A DNA stretch of 61,470 bases from Thioalkalivibrio sp. ALJ24 (GTDB lineage Bacteria > Pseudomonadota > Gammaproteobacteria > Ectothiorhodospirales > Ectothiorhodospiraceae): contig NZ_KB898734.1 in the NCBI RefSeq assembly GCF_000377785.1, positions 1 through 61,470 of the forward strand, written 5' to 3'. Below the pieces are notes generated by a model. That model was not told where the DNA came from and ran no database searches. It saw only the letters and a list, made by a program, of their open reading frames with translations. Made by a program: the position numbers and the translations under genes. This document shows, piece after piece, positions 33,060 through 41,622 of this stretch (position 1 is its first letter; each line of letters starts with the position of its first letter).

Positions 33060-34367
33060 TCATTGCAGCAGTGACATCGGAGGGGCCTCCGCGTCCGCGT
33101 CTTCCCCGGGGTCGTGGTGGTGGTAGACCACACAGTTGCGCCCGGCGCGCTTCGCCTCGTAGAGGGCATTGTCCAGGCGTTTGAGCAGGGTGTCGGGGTC
33201 GTCTTCGCGGTGAAAGATGGTGACCCCGAGGCTGACGGTGACTTCGCCCGCGGCCCCGACCGGCGTCGAGGCGACCTCGCGACGCATCCGCTCGGCCATC
33301 CGGCGGGTGCCCTCCGGCCCGGTTTCGGGCAGCAGCACCACGAATTCCTCGCCGCCCCAGCGGGCCAGGAAATCCGAGCGCCGCAGGGTGTCGGCGATAC
33401 GGCGTGACAGCTCCACCAGTACGTGGTCTCCGACATCGTGCCCATGGGTGTCGTTGAGACGCTTGAAGTGGTCGATGTCGAACAGGATGGCGCCCGCGTC
33501 GCTTCCGTAGCGTCGCGTACGGGCCAGCGCCCGCTCCAGCTCCGCATCGAAGCGCTGGCGATTGTACAGCCCGGTCAGGCGGTCGGTGGTGGCCTCCCGT
33601 TCCAGTTCCGCCTCCAGACGCTTCTGCTCCGAGATGTCGTGGAACACGGCCACGTAGTACTCGAGCTGGCCGGCGCTATCGTGGACCGCGTTGATGCTTT
33701 CCCACTGGGGATACACGGTCCCGTCGCGGCGGCGGTTCCAGATCTCGCCTTCCCAGTGCCCGTTGTGCTGGAGTTCCGTCCACATCCGGTTGTAGAACTC
33801 CAGGTCCTGGTAGCCGGACTGCAGGATGCGCGGGTTCTGGCCCAGGATCTCGTCCTCCTCGTAACCCGTGATGCGGGTGAAGGCGGGGTTGGCGCGCAGG
33901 ACCCGCCCGCGGGGGTCGGTCACCAGGATTGCCTGGGCACTGTCGAAGGCGGCGGCCATCAGGCGCAGTTCCCGCTGGCTGCGATAGCGTTCCATCGCGT
34001 AATGGAGGGTGCGCGCCAGCAGGGTGGGCTGCAGGTCATCCTTGGGCAGGAAGTCCTGGGCCCCGAGGCGGATCGCACCGGTGCCGGTGCCCCGCTCCTG
34101 GTGGCCGGTCATCACCACCACCGGCACGCGTGCCCGGGTCGCCAGCAGTCCGCGCAGGGTGTCCAGACCCTGCGAATCGGGCAGGCCCAGATCCAGCAGG
34201 GCGATACTGAAGGGGCGGTCCTCCAGCAGCTGCAGCGCCTGGTCCAGGCGCGTGGCGCGTTCCACTACATAGCCGGGGCCGGAGGCTTCCTCCAGCAGGT
34301 CCTCGACCAGGTCGGCGTCGGCCGGATTGTCCTCGACCAGCAGGAGACGATGCGGGGTCACGGGCAC
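33060..34367 (-). CDS. REC-PAS-GGDEF response regulator (diguanylate cyclase)
   Basis: 435 residues. It has a receiver domain (phosphosite in IALLDLGLPDSQG), one PAS domain (about 140-260) and a GGDEF domain with active site GGEEF and I-site RRSD five residues upstream, so an active cyclase with product inhibition is expected. A short His/Asp-rich tail follows (YHHHDPGEDADAE). The start is a GTG with GGAGG 5 bases before it, overlapping the preceding receiver gene by 10 bp. The upstream kinase and receiver on the same strand suggest that it is an output of that phosphorelay. Confidence 0.9.
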   Translation of the reverse strand: MPVTPHRLLLVEDNPADADLVEDLLEEASGPGYVVERATRLDQALQLLEDRPFSIALLDLGLPDSQGLDTLRGLLATRARVPVVVMTGHQERGTGTGAIRLGAQDFLPKDDLQPTLLARTLHYAMERYRSQRELRLMAAAFDSAQAILVTDPRGRVLRANPAFTRITGYEEDEILGQNPRILQSGYQDLEFYNRMWTELQHNGHWEGEIWNRRRDGTVYPQWESINAVHDSAGQLEYYVAVFHDISEQKRLEAELEREATTDRLTGLYNRQRFDAELERALARTRRYGSDAGAILFDIDHFKRLNDTHGHDVGDHVLVELSRRIADTLRRSDFLARWGGEEFVVLLPETGPEGTRRMAERMRREVASTPVGAAGEVTVSLGVTIFHREDDPDTLLKRLDNALYEAKRAGRNCVVYHHHDPGEDADAEAPPMSLLQ

Positions 34368-34825
34368 CTCCGGGACGGGTCCGACGGGGGCAGGTCCGCA
34401 CGCGAGGGCAGGCAGACGGTGTCGATCCAGAAATCGCCCAGGCTGCCGATCAGGTCGAGGAATTCGTCAAAATCCACCGGCTTGGTCAGGAAGGCATTGG
34501 CTCGATGGGAGTACGAGTGCACGATGTCATCCGGTGCCGAGGAGGTGGTGAGAACCACGATCGGCAGGGTCTGCAGCTGCGGATCGTTCTTGACCGCGGC
34601 CAGCACCTGACGGCCGTCCATGCGGGGCATGTTGAGATCCAGCAGCAGCAGGTCGGCCCGGGGTGCGTCGGCGTACGGACCCTCACCGCGCAGATACGCC
34701 ATCGCTTCCACCCCGTCGCGTACCGGGCGCAGGTCGGCCGAGAATTGATGGTGCTCGAAGGCCTCTTGCAGCAGCTCGACGTCTTCCGGCGAGTCTTCGG
34801 CGAGCAGGATGGTGACGGGTCTCAT
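34358..34825 (-). CDS. Single-domain response regulator (Rcp1-like CheY family)
   Basis: 155 residues from the ATG at 34825, reading MRPVTILLAEDSPEDVELL. The receiver phosphosite is in LLLLDLNMPRMDG, the switch residues in VVLTTSSA and the conserved Lys in FLTKPVDF. The extended beta4-alpha4 region and C-terminal VDFDEFLDLIGSLGDFW are typical of Rcp1, the regulator paired with phytochrome-like kinases. A TTG at 34849 could add eight residues. It stands between the multi-PAS kinase (94 bp away) and the cyclase that it overlaps. Confidence 0.88.
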   Translation of the reverse strand: MRPVTILLAEDSPEDVELLQEAFEHHQFSADLRPVRDGVEAMAYLRGEGPYADAPRADLLLLDLNMPRMDGRQVLAAVKNDPQLQTLPIVVLTTSSAPDDIVHSYSHRANAFLTKPVDFDEFLDLIGSLGDFWIDTVCLPSRADLPPSDPSRRCP

Positions 34826-34919
34826 CGGGTTCCGGTTCCGCGGTGGCAAGCCTCAAGGTGCGCGTAGTCTAGCGACGGGATCGTGGCCGATGCGATTGTC
34901 CGCATCTACGCGCTGGAGT

Positions 34920-37900
34920 TCAGGGGGCACCGGCCGCATCCGCTGACTGCCGCGGCAAGGTGAAGCGAAGCGTCGTGCCGTGGCCCTCGCCGTCGGACTC
35001 GGCCCGAATCCGTCCGCCGTGGCGCTCGACGATTCGCCGGGCCAGCGCCAGCCCGGCGCCGGTGCCCGCGTACTCGCCACGGCCGTGCAGGCGCTGGAAG
35101 ACCTGGAAGATGCGTCCGATCTGTTCCGGATCGATGCCGATGCCGTTGTCGCTCACCCGGATCTCCCAGTGATCGCCCCGGTCCGTGCAGCCCACGTGGA
35201 TCTCCGGGGTGGCTTCGGGAGCGCGGTACTTGATGGCGTTGGACAGCAGGTTCTGGAACAGCCGCATCAGCTGGCCGGCGTCCCCCTGCACCGTGGGCAG
35301 TGCCTCGCGGGTGATGCGGGCCCCGCTGTCCGCAATCGCGGCCTGCAGATTGTCGCTGGCGTCGTCCAGTGCGCGGTCCAGCGCCACCGGCGCGAAGGCC
35401 TCGCCCATGCGCTGAACACGGGAGTACTCCAGCAGGTCCTGGATCATTTGCCGCATGCGCGCGGCTGCGTCGGTGGCGGTGTCGATGTAGCGCCGGGCCT
35501 TGTCGTCCAGGGCGTCGGCATGGCGTCGCTCCAGCAGCCCGAGGTAGCTGTTGATGATGCGCAGCGGTTCCTGCAGGTCGTGCGAGACCGCATAGGCGAA
35601 CTGCTCCAGCTCCGCATTGGAACGTTCCAGTTCCATCTCGATGCGCTTGCGCTCGGTGATGTCGCGGATGATCGTCGAGGTCTGGGCGATCGCACCGTCC
35701 GCGTCGCGATGGATCAGCACCACCTGCGACGCCGGTCGTTCGCGGCCCTCGGCGTCCAGCAGAGCGGTCTCCCCCTGCCACAGGCCGTGTTCCATCGCGG
35801 CCGGCAGGGCCTCCGTGCGGACGCGCTTCAGCGCCCAGGGCGGGTGAACGCGCTCGATCGTGCCTTCCACGGTGTCCATCTCGCGCGGCAGGCCGGCGCG
35901 GTTCCAGCCGGTCTCGGGGTCCCAGTGGTCGGCGAGCTCGGGCTCCGGCAGGCCCATCAGCCGGCGGCCGGCGGCGTTGAGATAGAGCATCGCCCCGTCC
36001 GGGCCGTGCATCGAGACCACGTCCGGGGTGCTGTCGAGGATCGAGACCAGACGCCGCAGGCTGTCCTCCAGCTGGCGTTGTTCGGTGATGTCCTGCACCG
36101 TGCCCAGCATGCGGATCGGCTGGCCGGTGTCGTCGAATTCGGTGTGGCCGCGTTCCCGAACCGTGCGAATCTCGCCGTCCGGTTGCACCACGCGATGCAC
36201 GATGTCGTAAGGATCGCCGGCGAAGGAGGTCTCCAGCGCGGCCTGTACTGCCGCGCGGTCATGCGGGTGGACCGCTTCCATGAAGGTTTCGTGGGTGACC
36301 GGGCCGTCCTCGGGCCGGCGGCCGAAGATGCGGTAGATCTCGTCCGACCAGCGGATCTCGTTGACTCGGAAATCCGAGATCCAGCTGCCCATGCGCGCGA
36401 TCCGCTGCGCCTGGTTGAGTTCCGCCTCGCGCTGACGCAGCGCCTGCTCGGCCGCGACCCGGGTGCTGATGTCCACCAGCACGCCGTTCCAGACCGTGCT
36501 GCCGTCGTCCTGACGTTCCGGGGTGGCTCGGCCGTCCAGCCATACCTCGCCCCGTTGCGGGTGCCGCACGCGGAAGCGCAGCTGCCAGGGTTCGAGGTTC
36601 TCCCGCGAACGGGCCGTACTGGCGAGGACTGCCTCCACGTCCTCCGGATGGATGCGCGAGAACATGCGCGCGGCATCCCCGGCGGCCTCCGCGGCGGGCA
36701 GACCGGTGAGCCGCTCCAGGCCCTCGCCAAAATACGGGAAGCTGGCGTTGCCGTCGGTGTCCTCGCGGTATTGATACAGGGCGCCGGGCAGGTGTCGGGC
36801 GATGGTCCGCAGCCGGGTCTCGTTCTCCACGCGCTCGCTGATGTCCTGGAAGGACACCACCGCCCCGGTCGGCTCGCCCTCGGGGCCATGCAGGGGGGCG
36901 GCGTAGACCAGCACCGGGAAGGCGTGTCCGTCGGCGCGCCAGAATGTGTCTTCCCAGGCCTCCAGCGGCTCGCCGGTCTGCAGCACGCGGTAGATGGGGC
37001 AGTTCTCCAGCGGATAGGGACGCCCGTCGGCATGGCTGTGATGGGAGGTCGCATGGGATGGCAGGCCCAGGGCGTCAGCCTCGCGTTCGAAGCCGAGCAA
37101 ACGGCATGCCGCCGGATTCAGGAAGGTGTATCGGCCTTCGCGGTCCAGGCCGAACACCCCCTCGGCAAGGCTCTCCAGCAGCTGGTTCCGGAATGCCTCG
37201 GCTGCGCGGATCGCGGAGATCTCGTGGAGGATGGTGGAATAGCGCCGCACCGCGCCGGAGTCATCGTGATGCGCCACGATGGTCTGGGACACCGGGATCA
37301 GGCTGCCATCCGCCGTCCGAATTTCCGTCTCGCCGCGCCACACGCCATCGCGTGCCGCGGTCGGCAGGGCCTCTTCGCGTACTCGCCGAGCTGCGGACGC
37401 GGGATGGAAATCATTGATCGTGCGTACGCCCGACTTTGCCCGGTCGGTCAGGCCCAGGACTCGGTCGAACGCTGGGTTCTGGTACAGGATGTAGCCCTCG
37501 GCGTCGGCCATGCCGATCAGGTCGGGGGTGGCCTCGAGGATCTGCAGCAGCTCGCGGTGTTCGCGTTCCGCCCGGTGGTGCTCGGTGACATCGTGGATGA
37601 TGGAGTGCAGGTACTGCTTGCCGCGCAGCCACACCGGACCGGAGTAGACCTCCACGTCGCGGATGTCGCCGCCGGCCACCCGGTGGCGGAAGCGGAAATA
37701 CAGCCGTTCTTCCGCCGCTGCACGTTCCATTTCCGCGCGCACCTCCGCGGCGGAGAGGGTGTTGATCTCCTGGATATGTCGGCCTTTCAGCTCATCGACC
37801 GACCAGCCATAAAAGGCTGCGGCGGCCGGGTTGGCGTCCACGATGCGCCCGTCATCGGGGTCGATCAGCAGCTTCACGGCCACGTTCCCGGTGAAGGTCT

Positions 37901-38306
37901 GCTGATAGAAGTGCTGCAGCTCGTCGTGCTCGGTCTCGGCAGCCTTGCGCGCGTCGATGTTGGTGGCGGTGAGGGCCAGGCGCGGGGTGCGGTCATTGGC
38001 GTCGGGCAGGCGGCTCAGCGCCAGCTCCACCCACACCGGCGGTCCCTGCCGGGGGAGCACGCGGCATTCGCCGTGCCACTCGCCGGTGTCGCGGTGAATC
38101 AGCGAACGGATCGCGGCCGTTACCTGGTCCGCCTCGGAGGACGTCACCCACTCCGTCAGCGCCTGTCCGGAGAGGGTGTCCGCTTCCCGGCCCAGCAGTC
38201 CGCACAGGTGCCGGTTGGCTGCGTGCAGGCAACCATCGGCGTCCACCACGGCCATACCGACCGGGGCGTGTTCGAAGAAGGCGGATTGCATGTGCTCGGG
38301 ATCCAT
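34920..38306 (-). CDS. Hybrid-free sensor histidine kinase with seven PAS domains
   Basis: 1128 residues from the ATG at 38306 (a GTG at 38366 would add 20 residues). Seven successive PAS segments can be picked out by their N-D-x-x-x-x-N and G-x-x-x-x-W patterns (for example HAPVGMAVVDADG, TFTGNVAVKLLIDPDD, LEATPDLIGMADAEG, LAEGVFGLDREGR). Then come a HisKA domain with phospho-His near residue 909 in AVSHDLQEPLRIINSY, and an HATPase domain (NLLSNAIKY, DNGIGID, GTGAGLALAR). The DLQEPLR type is that of phytochrome-like and Rcp1-partnered kinases. There is no membrane segment or chromophore domain, so the signal is unknown. Confidence 0.9.
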   Translation of the reverse strand: MDPEHMQSAFFEHAPVGMAVVDADGCLHAANRHLCGLLGREADTLSGQALTEWVTSSEADQVTAAIRSLIHRDTGEWHGECRVLPRQGPPVWVELALSRLPDANDRTPRLALTATNIDARKAAETEHDELQHFYQQTFTGNVAVKLLIDPDDGRIVDANPAAAAFYGWSVDELKGRHIQEINTLSAAEVRAEMERAAAEERLYFRFRHRVAGGDIRDVEVYSGPVWLRGKQYLHSIIHDVTEHHRAEREHRELLQILEATPDLIGMADAEGYILYQNPAFDRVLGLTDRAKSGVRTINDFHPASAARRVREEALPTAARDGVWRGETEIRTADGSLIPVSQTIVAHHDDSGAVRRYSTILHEISAIRAAEAFRNQLLESLAEGVFGLDREGRYTFLNPAACRLLGFEREADALGLPSHATSHHSHADGRPYPLENCPIYRVLQTGEPLEAWEDTFWRADGHAFPVLVYAAPLHGPEGEPTGAVVSFQDISERVENETRLRTIARHLPGALYQYREDTDGNASFPYFGEGLERLTGLPAAEAAGDAARMFSRIHPEDVEAVLASTARSRENLEPWQLRFRVRHPQRGEVWLDGRATPERQDDGSTVWNGVLVDISTRVAAEQALRQREAELNQAQRIARMGSWISDFRVNEIRWSDEIYRIFGRRPEDGPVTHETFMEAVHPHDRAAVQAALETSFAGDPYDIVHRVVQPDGEIRTVRERGHTEFDDTGQPIRMLGTVQDITEQRQLEDSLRRLVSILDSTPDVVSMHGPDGAMLYLNAAGRRLMGLPEPELADHWDPETGWNRAGLPREMDTVEGTIERVHPPWALKRVRTEALPAAMEHGLWQGETALLDAEGRERPASQVVLIHRDADGAIAQTSTIIRDITERKRIEMELERSNAELEQFAYAVSHDLQEPLRIINSYLGLLERRHADALDDKARRYIDTATDAAARMRQMIQDLLEYSRVQRMGEAFAPVALDRALDDASDNLQAAIADSGARITREALPTVQGDAGQLMRLFQNLLSNAIKYRAPEATPEIHVGCTDRGDHWEIRVSDNGIGIDPEQIGRIFQVFQRLHGRGEYAGTGAGLALARRIVERHGGRIRAESDGEGHGTTLRFTLPRQSADAAGAP

Positions 38307-38399
38307 GGCGCGTAACCCGCCGCTGGTCGGCCGGCGGGTCGGGAACGGTGGCGCCAATTCTGCCACGCGGCGCCTGCCCGCACGAAGCCGGCCCCGGTG

Positions 38400-39413
38400 T
38401 CAGTCGTCGTGGCGTTCGTGTGGCACGGGTCCGAGGCCGACCGGTACACAGCCGAAGTGCGCGGCGGCCCACGCGGCCCGTGACGCCGGGGGCTCATCGC
38501 TGACCTTCGCCACGCGTTCGTCCACCGCCTGCAGACGCGGTTGCAGGCCCTGTCCGTTGGCGATCTGGATCGCCAGTCCGGGGCGGGCATTGAGTTCCAG
38601 GATCAGAGGGCCGCGGTGGCGGTCGATCACGACGTCCACGCCCAGATAGCCGAGTCCGCTGAGTTCACGGCAGCCCGCGGCCAGTTCCATCAGCTTGTCC
38701 CAGCCCGGGATGGCGAGATCCACCAGGCTGGCCTCGGTATCCGGGTGAACCCGGATCGGCTGGTTGTGCTGGACACCGCCGAGGGTCGCGCCGCTGGCCA
38801 GGTCGATGCCGGTCCCCACCGCACCCTGGTGGAGATTGGCCTTGCCATCCGACTCCTGGGTCGGCAGGCGCAGCATCGCCATCACGGGATAGCCGCGATA
38901 GACCACGGTGCGGATATCCGGGACCCCGGTATGTGCGACCTCCGTGAAGACCTCGGAGAATTGCACCCGTTCCTCGATCAGTGCGGCATCCGGCCGCCCG
39001 CCGAGGCTGTACATCCCGGACAGAATCCCGGATATGTGGTCCTGCAGCCCGTTGCTGTCGAGCATGCGTCCGCTGGCCTTGCGCATGCGCTCGCCACGCC
39101 AGCCGGTGACCACCAGGATGCCGTCGCCGGCCGCCCCGTGGGCCGGCTTGATGACGAAGCCTTCGGTCTGCTCCTGCAGGGTGTCCGCGAGCCTGCGCAG
39201 CTGGTGGTGGCTGTGGATCACCCCGATCAGGCCGGGGACCGCCAGTCCGGCCTCGGTGGCCAGCTGCTTGGTCAGGCGCTTGTTGTCCACCCTCGGGTAA
39301 TGCCGCCGCGGGTTGTGCTCGGCGATGTAACTGGCGTTGCGCGCGTTCATGCCGAGGATGCCCTGGCGACGCAGGGTGGAAGGGCGCACGAAGCGGGGCC
39401 ACCAGCCGGCCAT
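38400..39413 (-). CDS. Alpha-L-glutamate ligase-like ATP-grasp protein
   Basis: 337 residues of the RimK-type ATP-grasp superfamily (GFVIKPAHGAAGDGILVV, the ATP-binding region; LGYLGVDVVIDRHRGPLILELNARPG, listed here as LGVDVVIDRH and ILELNARPG, the Mg-binding end). It begins WWPRFVRPSTLRRQGILGMNARNA, shown in part. The ATG overlaps the upstream TGA by one base (TGATG), so it is coupled to the membrane protein. In databases such genes are annotated as alpha-L-glutamate ligase-like and travel with the next two genes. The acceptor molecule is unknown. Confidence 0.85.
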   Translation of the reverse strand: MAGWWPRFVRPSTLRRQGILGMNARNASYIAEHNPRRHYPRVDNKRLTKQLATEAGLAVPGLIGVIHSHHQLRRLADTLQEQTEGFVIKPAHGAAGDGILVVTGWRGERMRKASGRMLDSNGLQDHISGILSGMYSLGGRPDAALIEERVQFSEVFTEVAHTGVPDIRTVVYRGYPVMAMLRLPTQESDGKANLHQGAVGTGIDLASGATLGGVQHNQPIRVHPDTEASLVDLAIPGWDKLMELAAGCRELSGLGYLGVDVVIDRHRGPLILELNARPGLAIQIANGQGLQPRLQAVDERVAKVSDEPPASRAAWAAAHFGCVPVGLGPVPHERHDD

Positions 39414-40948
39414 CAGTCGTTTCGCCTCAGGGCATCCTGCATCCGGCCGAAGCGGAACAGTTCGGTCAGGCGATAGCCGGTATAGCGTCCCAGCAGCAGG
39501 GTCACGGCGAGGATGACCAGCAGCAGCTCGGGGAACACGAACAGCAGGTGTTCGAGCTGGCGACTGGCCATCAGGCCATAGGCCGCGGCGGCCACGATCA
39601 GGCTGCCGACCCCCTGGGAGATCGCATCCGCCGGGCCGTGTTCCTCCCACACGACCGACATGCGTTCGATGGTCATGGCCAGGATCACCATCGGGAACAG
39701 CGACAGGGCCAGCGCGCGTTCCAGCCCCAGATGGTGGGCCAGGATCGAGAGCGCCAGCATCAGCATGATCACCACGCTCACCACCGCGGCCAGGCGCGGC
39801 ACCAGCAACAGTCGCAGGTGTTCCAGATAGAAGCGGACCGCCAGCCCCAGCGACACGATCAGGGTGAACAGGATGATCCCGGCCAGCAGCTGAGTCTCGC
39901 GGAACGACAGGGCAATGAGCACCGGCATGAAGGTGCCGAAGGTCTGGATACCGACCACGTTGCGCAGCAGCACGATGATCATCGCCCCCAGCGGAACCAT
40001 CAGCAGCACGCGGTAAGTGTTCTGCGTGCCCAGCGGCAGCTCCAGTGGCGAGAAATCGAGGATCCGGGTGTCCATGGTCTCTCCCAGGCGCTGGGCGGTG
40101 CCCACTGCGTCCTGCACGCTGCGGGTCACCGAGAAGCGCAGTTCCTCGTCGCTGCCATTGTCGATGTCCAGCAGCGGCGAGTCGCCGTGACTCCACACCA
40201 CCACGTTCTCGGGATAGTCCACGCTGCCGTCCAGCGGGTGGATGGGCACCCAGCGCTCGGTGTCGTGTACCTCCAGCCAGGTCTCCGGCTCGATGTTGCG
40301 CTGGCCTTCACGCAGCGGGATGACGGTGACCGCGCGGGCCGGAATGCGGGCGACGGAAAGCAGGTCGATCAGGGTCTGCGTGCGCAGTTCGCGGTCGCCC
40401 CCGTCCATCACGAACAGCGACGCGTTGCCGTTGGCATCCCCGCTGGCGAGATCCCGGGTCAGCACCGTGGCGAAGCTGCGGATGCCGGAGGACCGTTCGC
40501 GGGCATGCTGGACCAGCGCACCGGCAGCGGAGTCGAAGGGTTCTTCCCACTCGCGCGGCGCCACCGGTCCGGGGTAGTCCTCGTCATCGCGGTCGCCGCC
40601 ATCGCGGTAGAGCGTGGTGCGATAGTACAGTGTCTGTTCTCCCCGGGGCTCGCGCGAGGTCCACTGGGCGATGCGGTCATCGCGGGCCTGGGAGGTGGTC
40701 AGGCCATAGCCGCGGGAGACGAAATTCTCATCGAGGCGGGCGTAGTTGGGCAGGCGCTCGGGGATGCGCAGCCGGACGTCGGTCGCGCCGCCGGTCGGCT
40801 GGTAACGGATGCGCGCTTCGACCAGCCAGGTATCGGCCATGGCGCCGGGTTGCAGCGGCATATCGAGCGCCGTGACCTTGTAATAGAAGATGCCCAGACC
40901 CGTGCCCAGCAGGAGCAGGATCAGCAGCGGCAGATGCAGGCGTCTCAT
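39413..40948 (-). CDS. Inactive-transglutaminase membrane protein (seven-helix type)
   Basis: 511 residues. An N-terminal anchor helix (LPLLILLLLGTGLGIFYYKV) is followed by a periplasmic domain of about 300 residues resembling transglutaminase/protease folds (RTQTLIDLLSVARIPARAV, WLEVHDTERWVPIHPLDG). Here the catalytic Cys expected before RIPAR is absent. It ends in about seven transmembrane helices. It overlaps the retropepsin-like gene by 4 bp and the ligase gene by 1 bp. The family is known as inactive transglutaminase fused to seven transmembrane helices. The function of the set is unresolved. Confidence 0.85.
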   Translation of the reverse strand: MRRLHLPLLILLLLGTGLGIFYYKVTALDMPLQPGAMADTWLVEARIRYQPTGGATDVRLRIPERLPNYARLDENFVSRGYGLTTSQARDDRIAQWTSREPRGEQTLYYRTTLYRDGGDRDDEDYPGPVAPREWEEPFDSAAGALVQHARERSSGIRSFATVLTRDLASGDANGNASLFVMDGGDRELRTQTLIDLLSVARIPARAVTVIPLREGQRNIEPETWLEVHDTERWVPIHPLDGSVDYPENVVVWSHGDSPLLDIDNGSDEELRFSVTRSVQDAVGTAQRLGETMDTRILDFSPLELPLGTQNTYRVLLMVPLGAMIIVLLRNVVGIQTFGTFMPVLIALSFRETQLLAGIILFTLIVSLGLAVRFYLEHLRLLLVPRLAAVVSVVIMLMLALSILAHHLGLERALALSLFPMVILAMTIERMSVVWEEHGPADAISQGVGSLIVAAAAYGLMASRQLEHLLFVFPELLLVILAVTLLLGRYTGYRLTELFRFGRMQDALRRND

Positions 40949-41523
40949 TCGGCGTTGTGGCCTGGTTCAGCGTCCTCGGGGCAGTCCGGTGCCCGCAGGT
41001 GCTCGTTGCCCGAGTCCACCAGGACGTGCCCGGCCATGTGGCTGCGCCCCACCAGCAGCTGGTAGGTGAGCTGTGTGCGGTCGACCAGGGTGGTTTCGGC
41101 CTCGATCCGCTGGCCGCCCATGCACAGATCGAGACGCACCACATGGCGTTCGTCGGGGTCGCCACTGTGGCGACGGATGCGGGCGGTGCGCTCGATCGGG
41201 CGTTCGAGGGTGATGCGCGCGTCTTCGTCCGCGGGGTCGACCACCTCGAACCGGATCCATTCCTCGTCGTCGCGCTCGAAGGTCTCCTGCTCCAGGGCAT
41301 TGATCGACGAGGAGGTCGCACCGGTATCCATGCGCGCCTCGAGCACCAGGCCCTCGCCCACAACCGCGACGTCTTCCACGGTCCCGAGGATCTCCATCGT
41401 GGTCGGATCCTGCTCCCGCTCCGGCGTATCCCCGGCCTCTGCGGCCAGGGGCAGCGGAACGCTCAGCAGCAGGGCAGCGGAAAAAGCCGGGGCAAGTTTG
41501 AGTACACTGGCGGGCAGGCGCAT
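40945..41523 (-). CDS. Retropepsin-like ('ATP-dependent zinc protease' DUF785) periplasmic protein
   Basis: 192 residues. The signal peptide is followed by a single aspartic-protease-like half: Asp66-Thr67-Gly68-Ala69 in LEARMDTGATSSSI and a downstream LLVGRSHMAGHVLVD strand, which suits a retropepsin-like homodimer. The database name refers to zinc, but no zinc motif is visible here. It is the first gene of an overlapping three-gene operon, with a stop/start overlap of 4 bp to the transglutaminase-like gene. A role in envelope peptide or peptidoglycan modification is plausible but not shown by the sequence. Confidence 0.83.
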   Translation of the reverse strand: MRLPASVLKLAPAFSAALLLSVPLPLAAEAGDTPEREQDPTTMEILGTVEDVAVVGEGLVLEARMDTGATSSSINALEQETFERDDEEWIRFEVVDPADEDARITLERPIERTARIRRHSGDPDERHVVRLDLCMGGQRIEAETTLVDRTQLTYQLLVGRSHMAGHVLVDSGNEHLRAPDCPEDAEPGHNAE

Positions 41524-41622
41524 TCAGTCGTCTGTCGTTCGGGGCGGAGTTAACAGAGTGTAATACAAGCGGACGATGAGCACCCGAACGCGATTCACAC
41601 TGCCGTTATCAAGGAGCTGGCC
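41524..41622. promoter_or_regulatory. Divergent region between the retropepsin operon and ppsA
   Basis: 99 bp. Perfect 8-bp inverted arms CGTTCGGG (41536-41543) and CCCGAACG (41583-41590) stand 39 bp apart around an AT-richer stretch with TAATAC and TTAACA. No promoter can be assigned with confidence to either side. AAGGAG precedes ppsA. Confidence 0.3.

Noticed and set aside
34980-38315. 1111-codon rightward open frame opposite the seven-PAS kinase
   Set aside because: Same artefact of GC bias. No recognisable domain, and the leftward frame is fully domain-annotated.
38400-40196. 598-codon leftward frame suggesting a fused ligase
   Set aside because: The part beyond 39413 is out of frame with the transmembrane protein's real reading frame. 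The ligase starts at the TGATG overlap.
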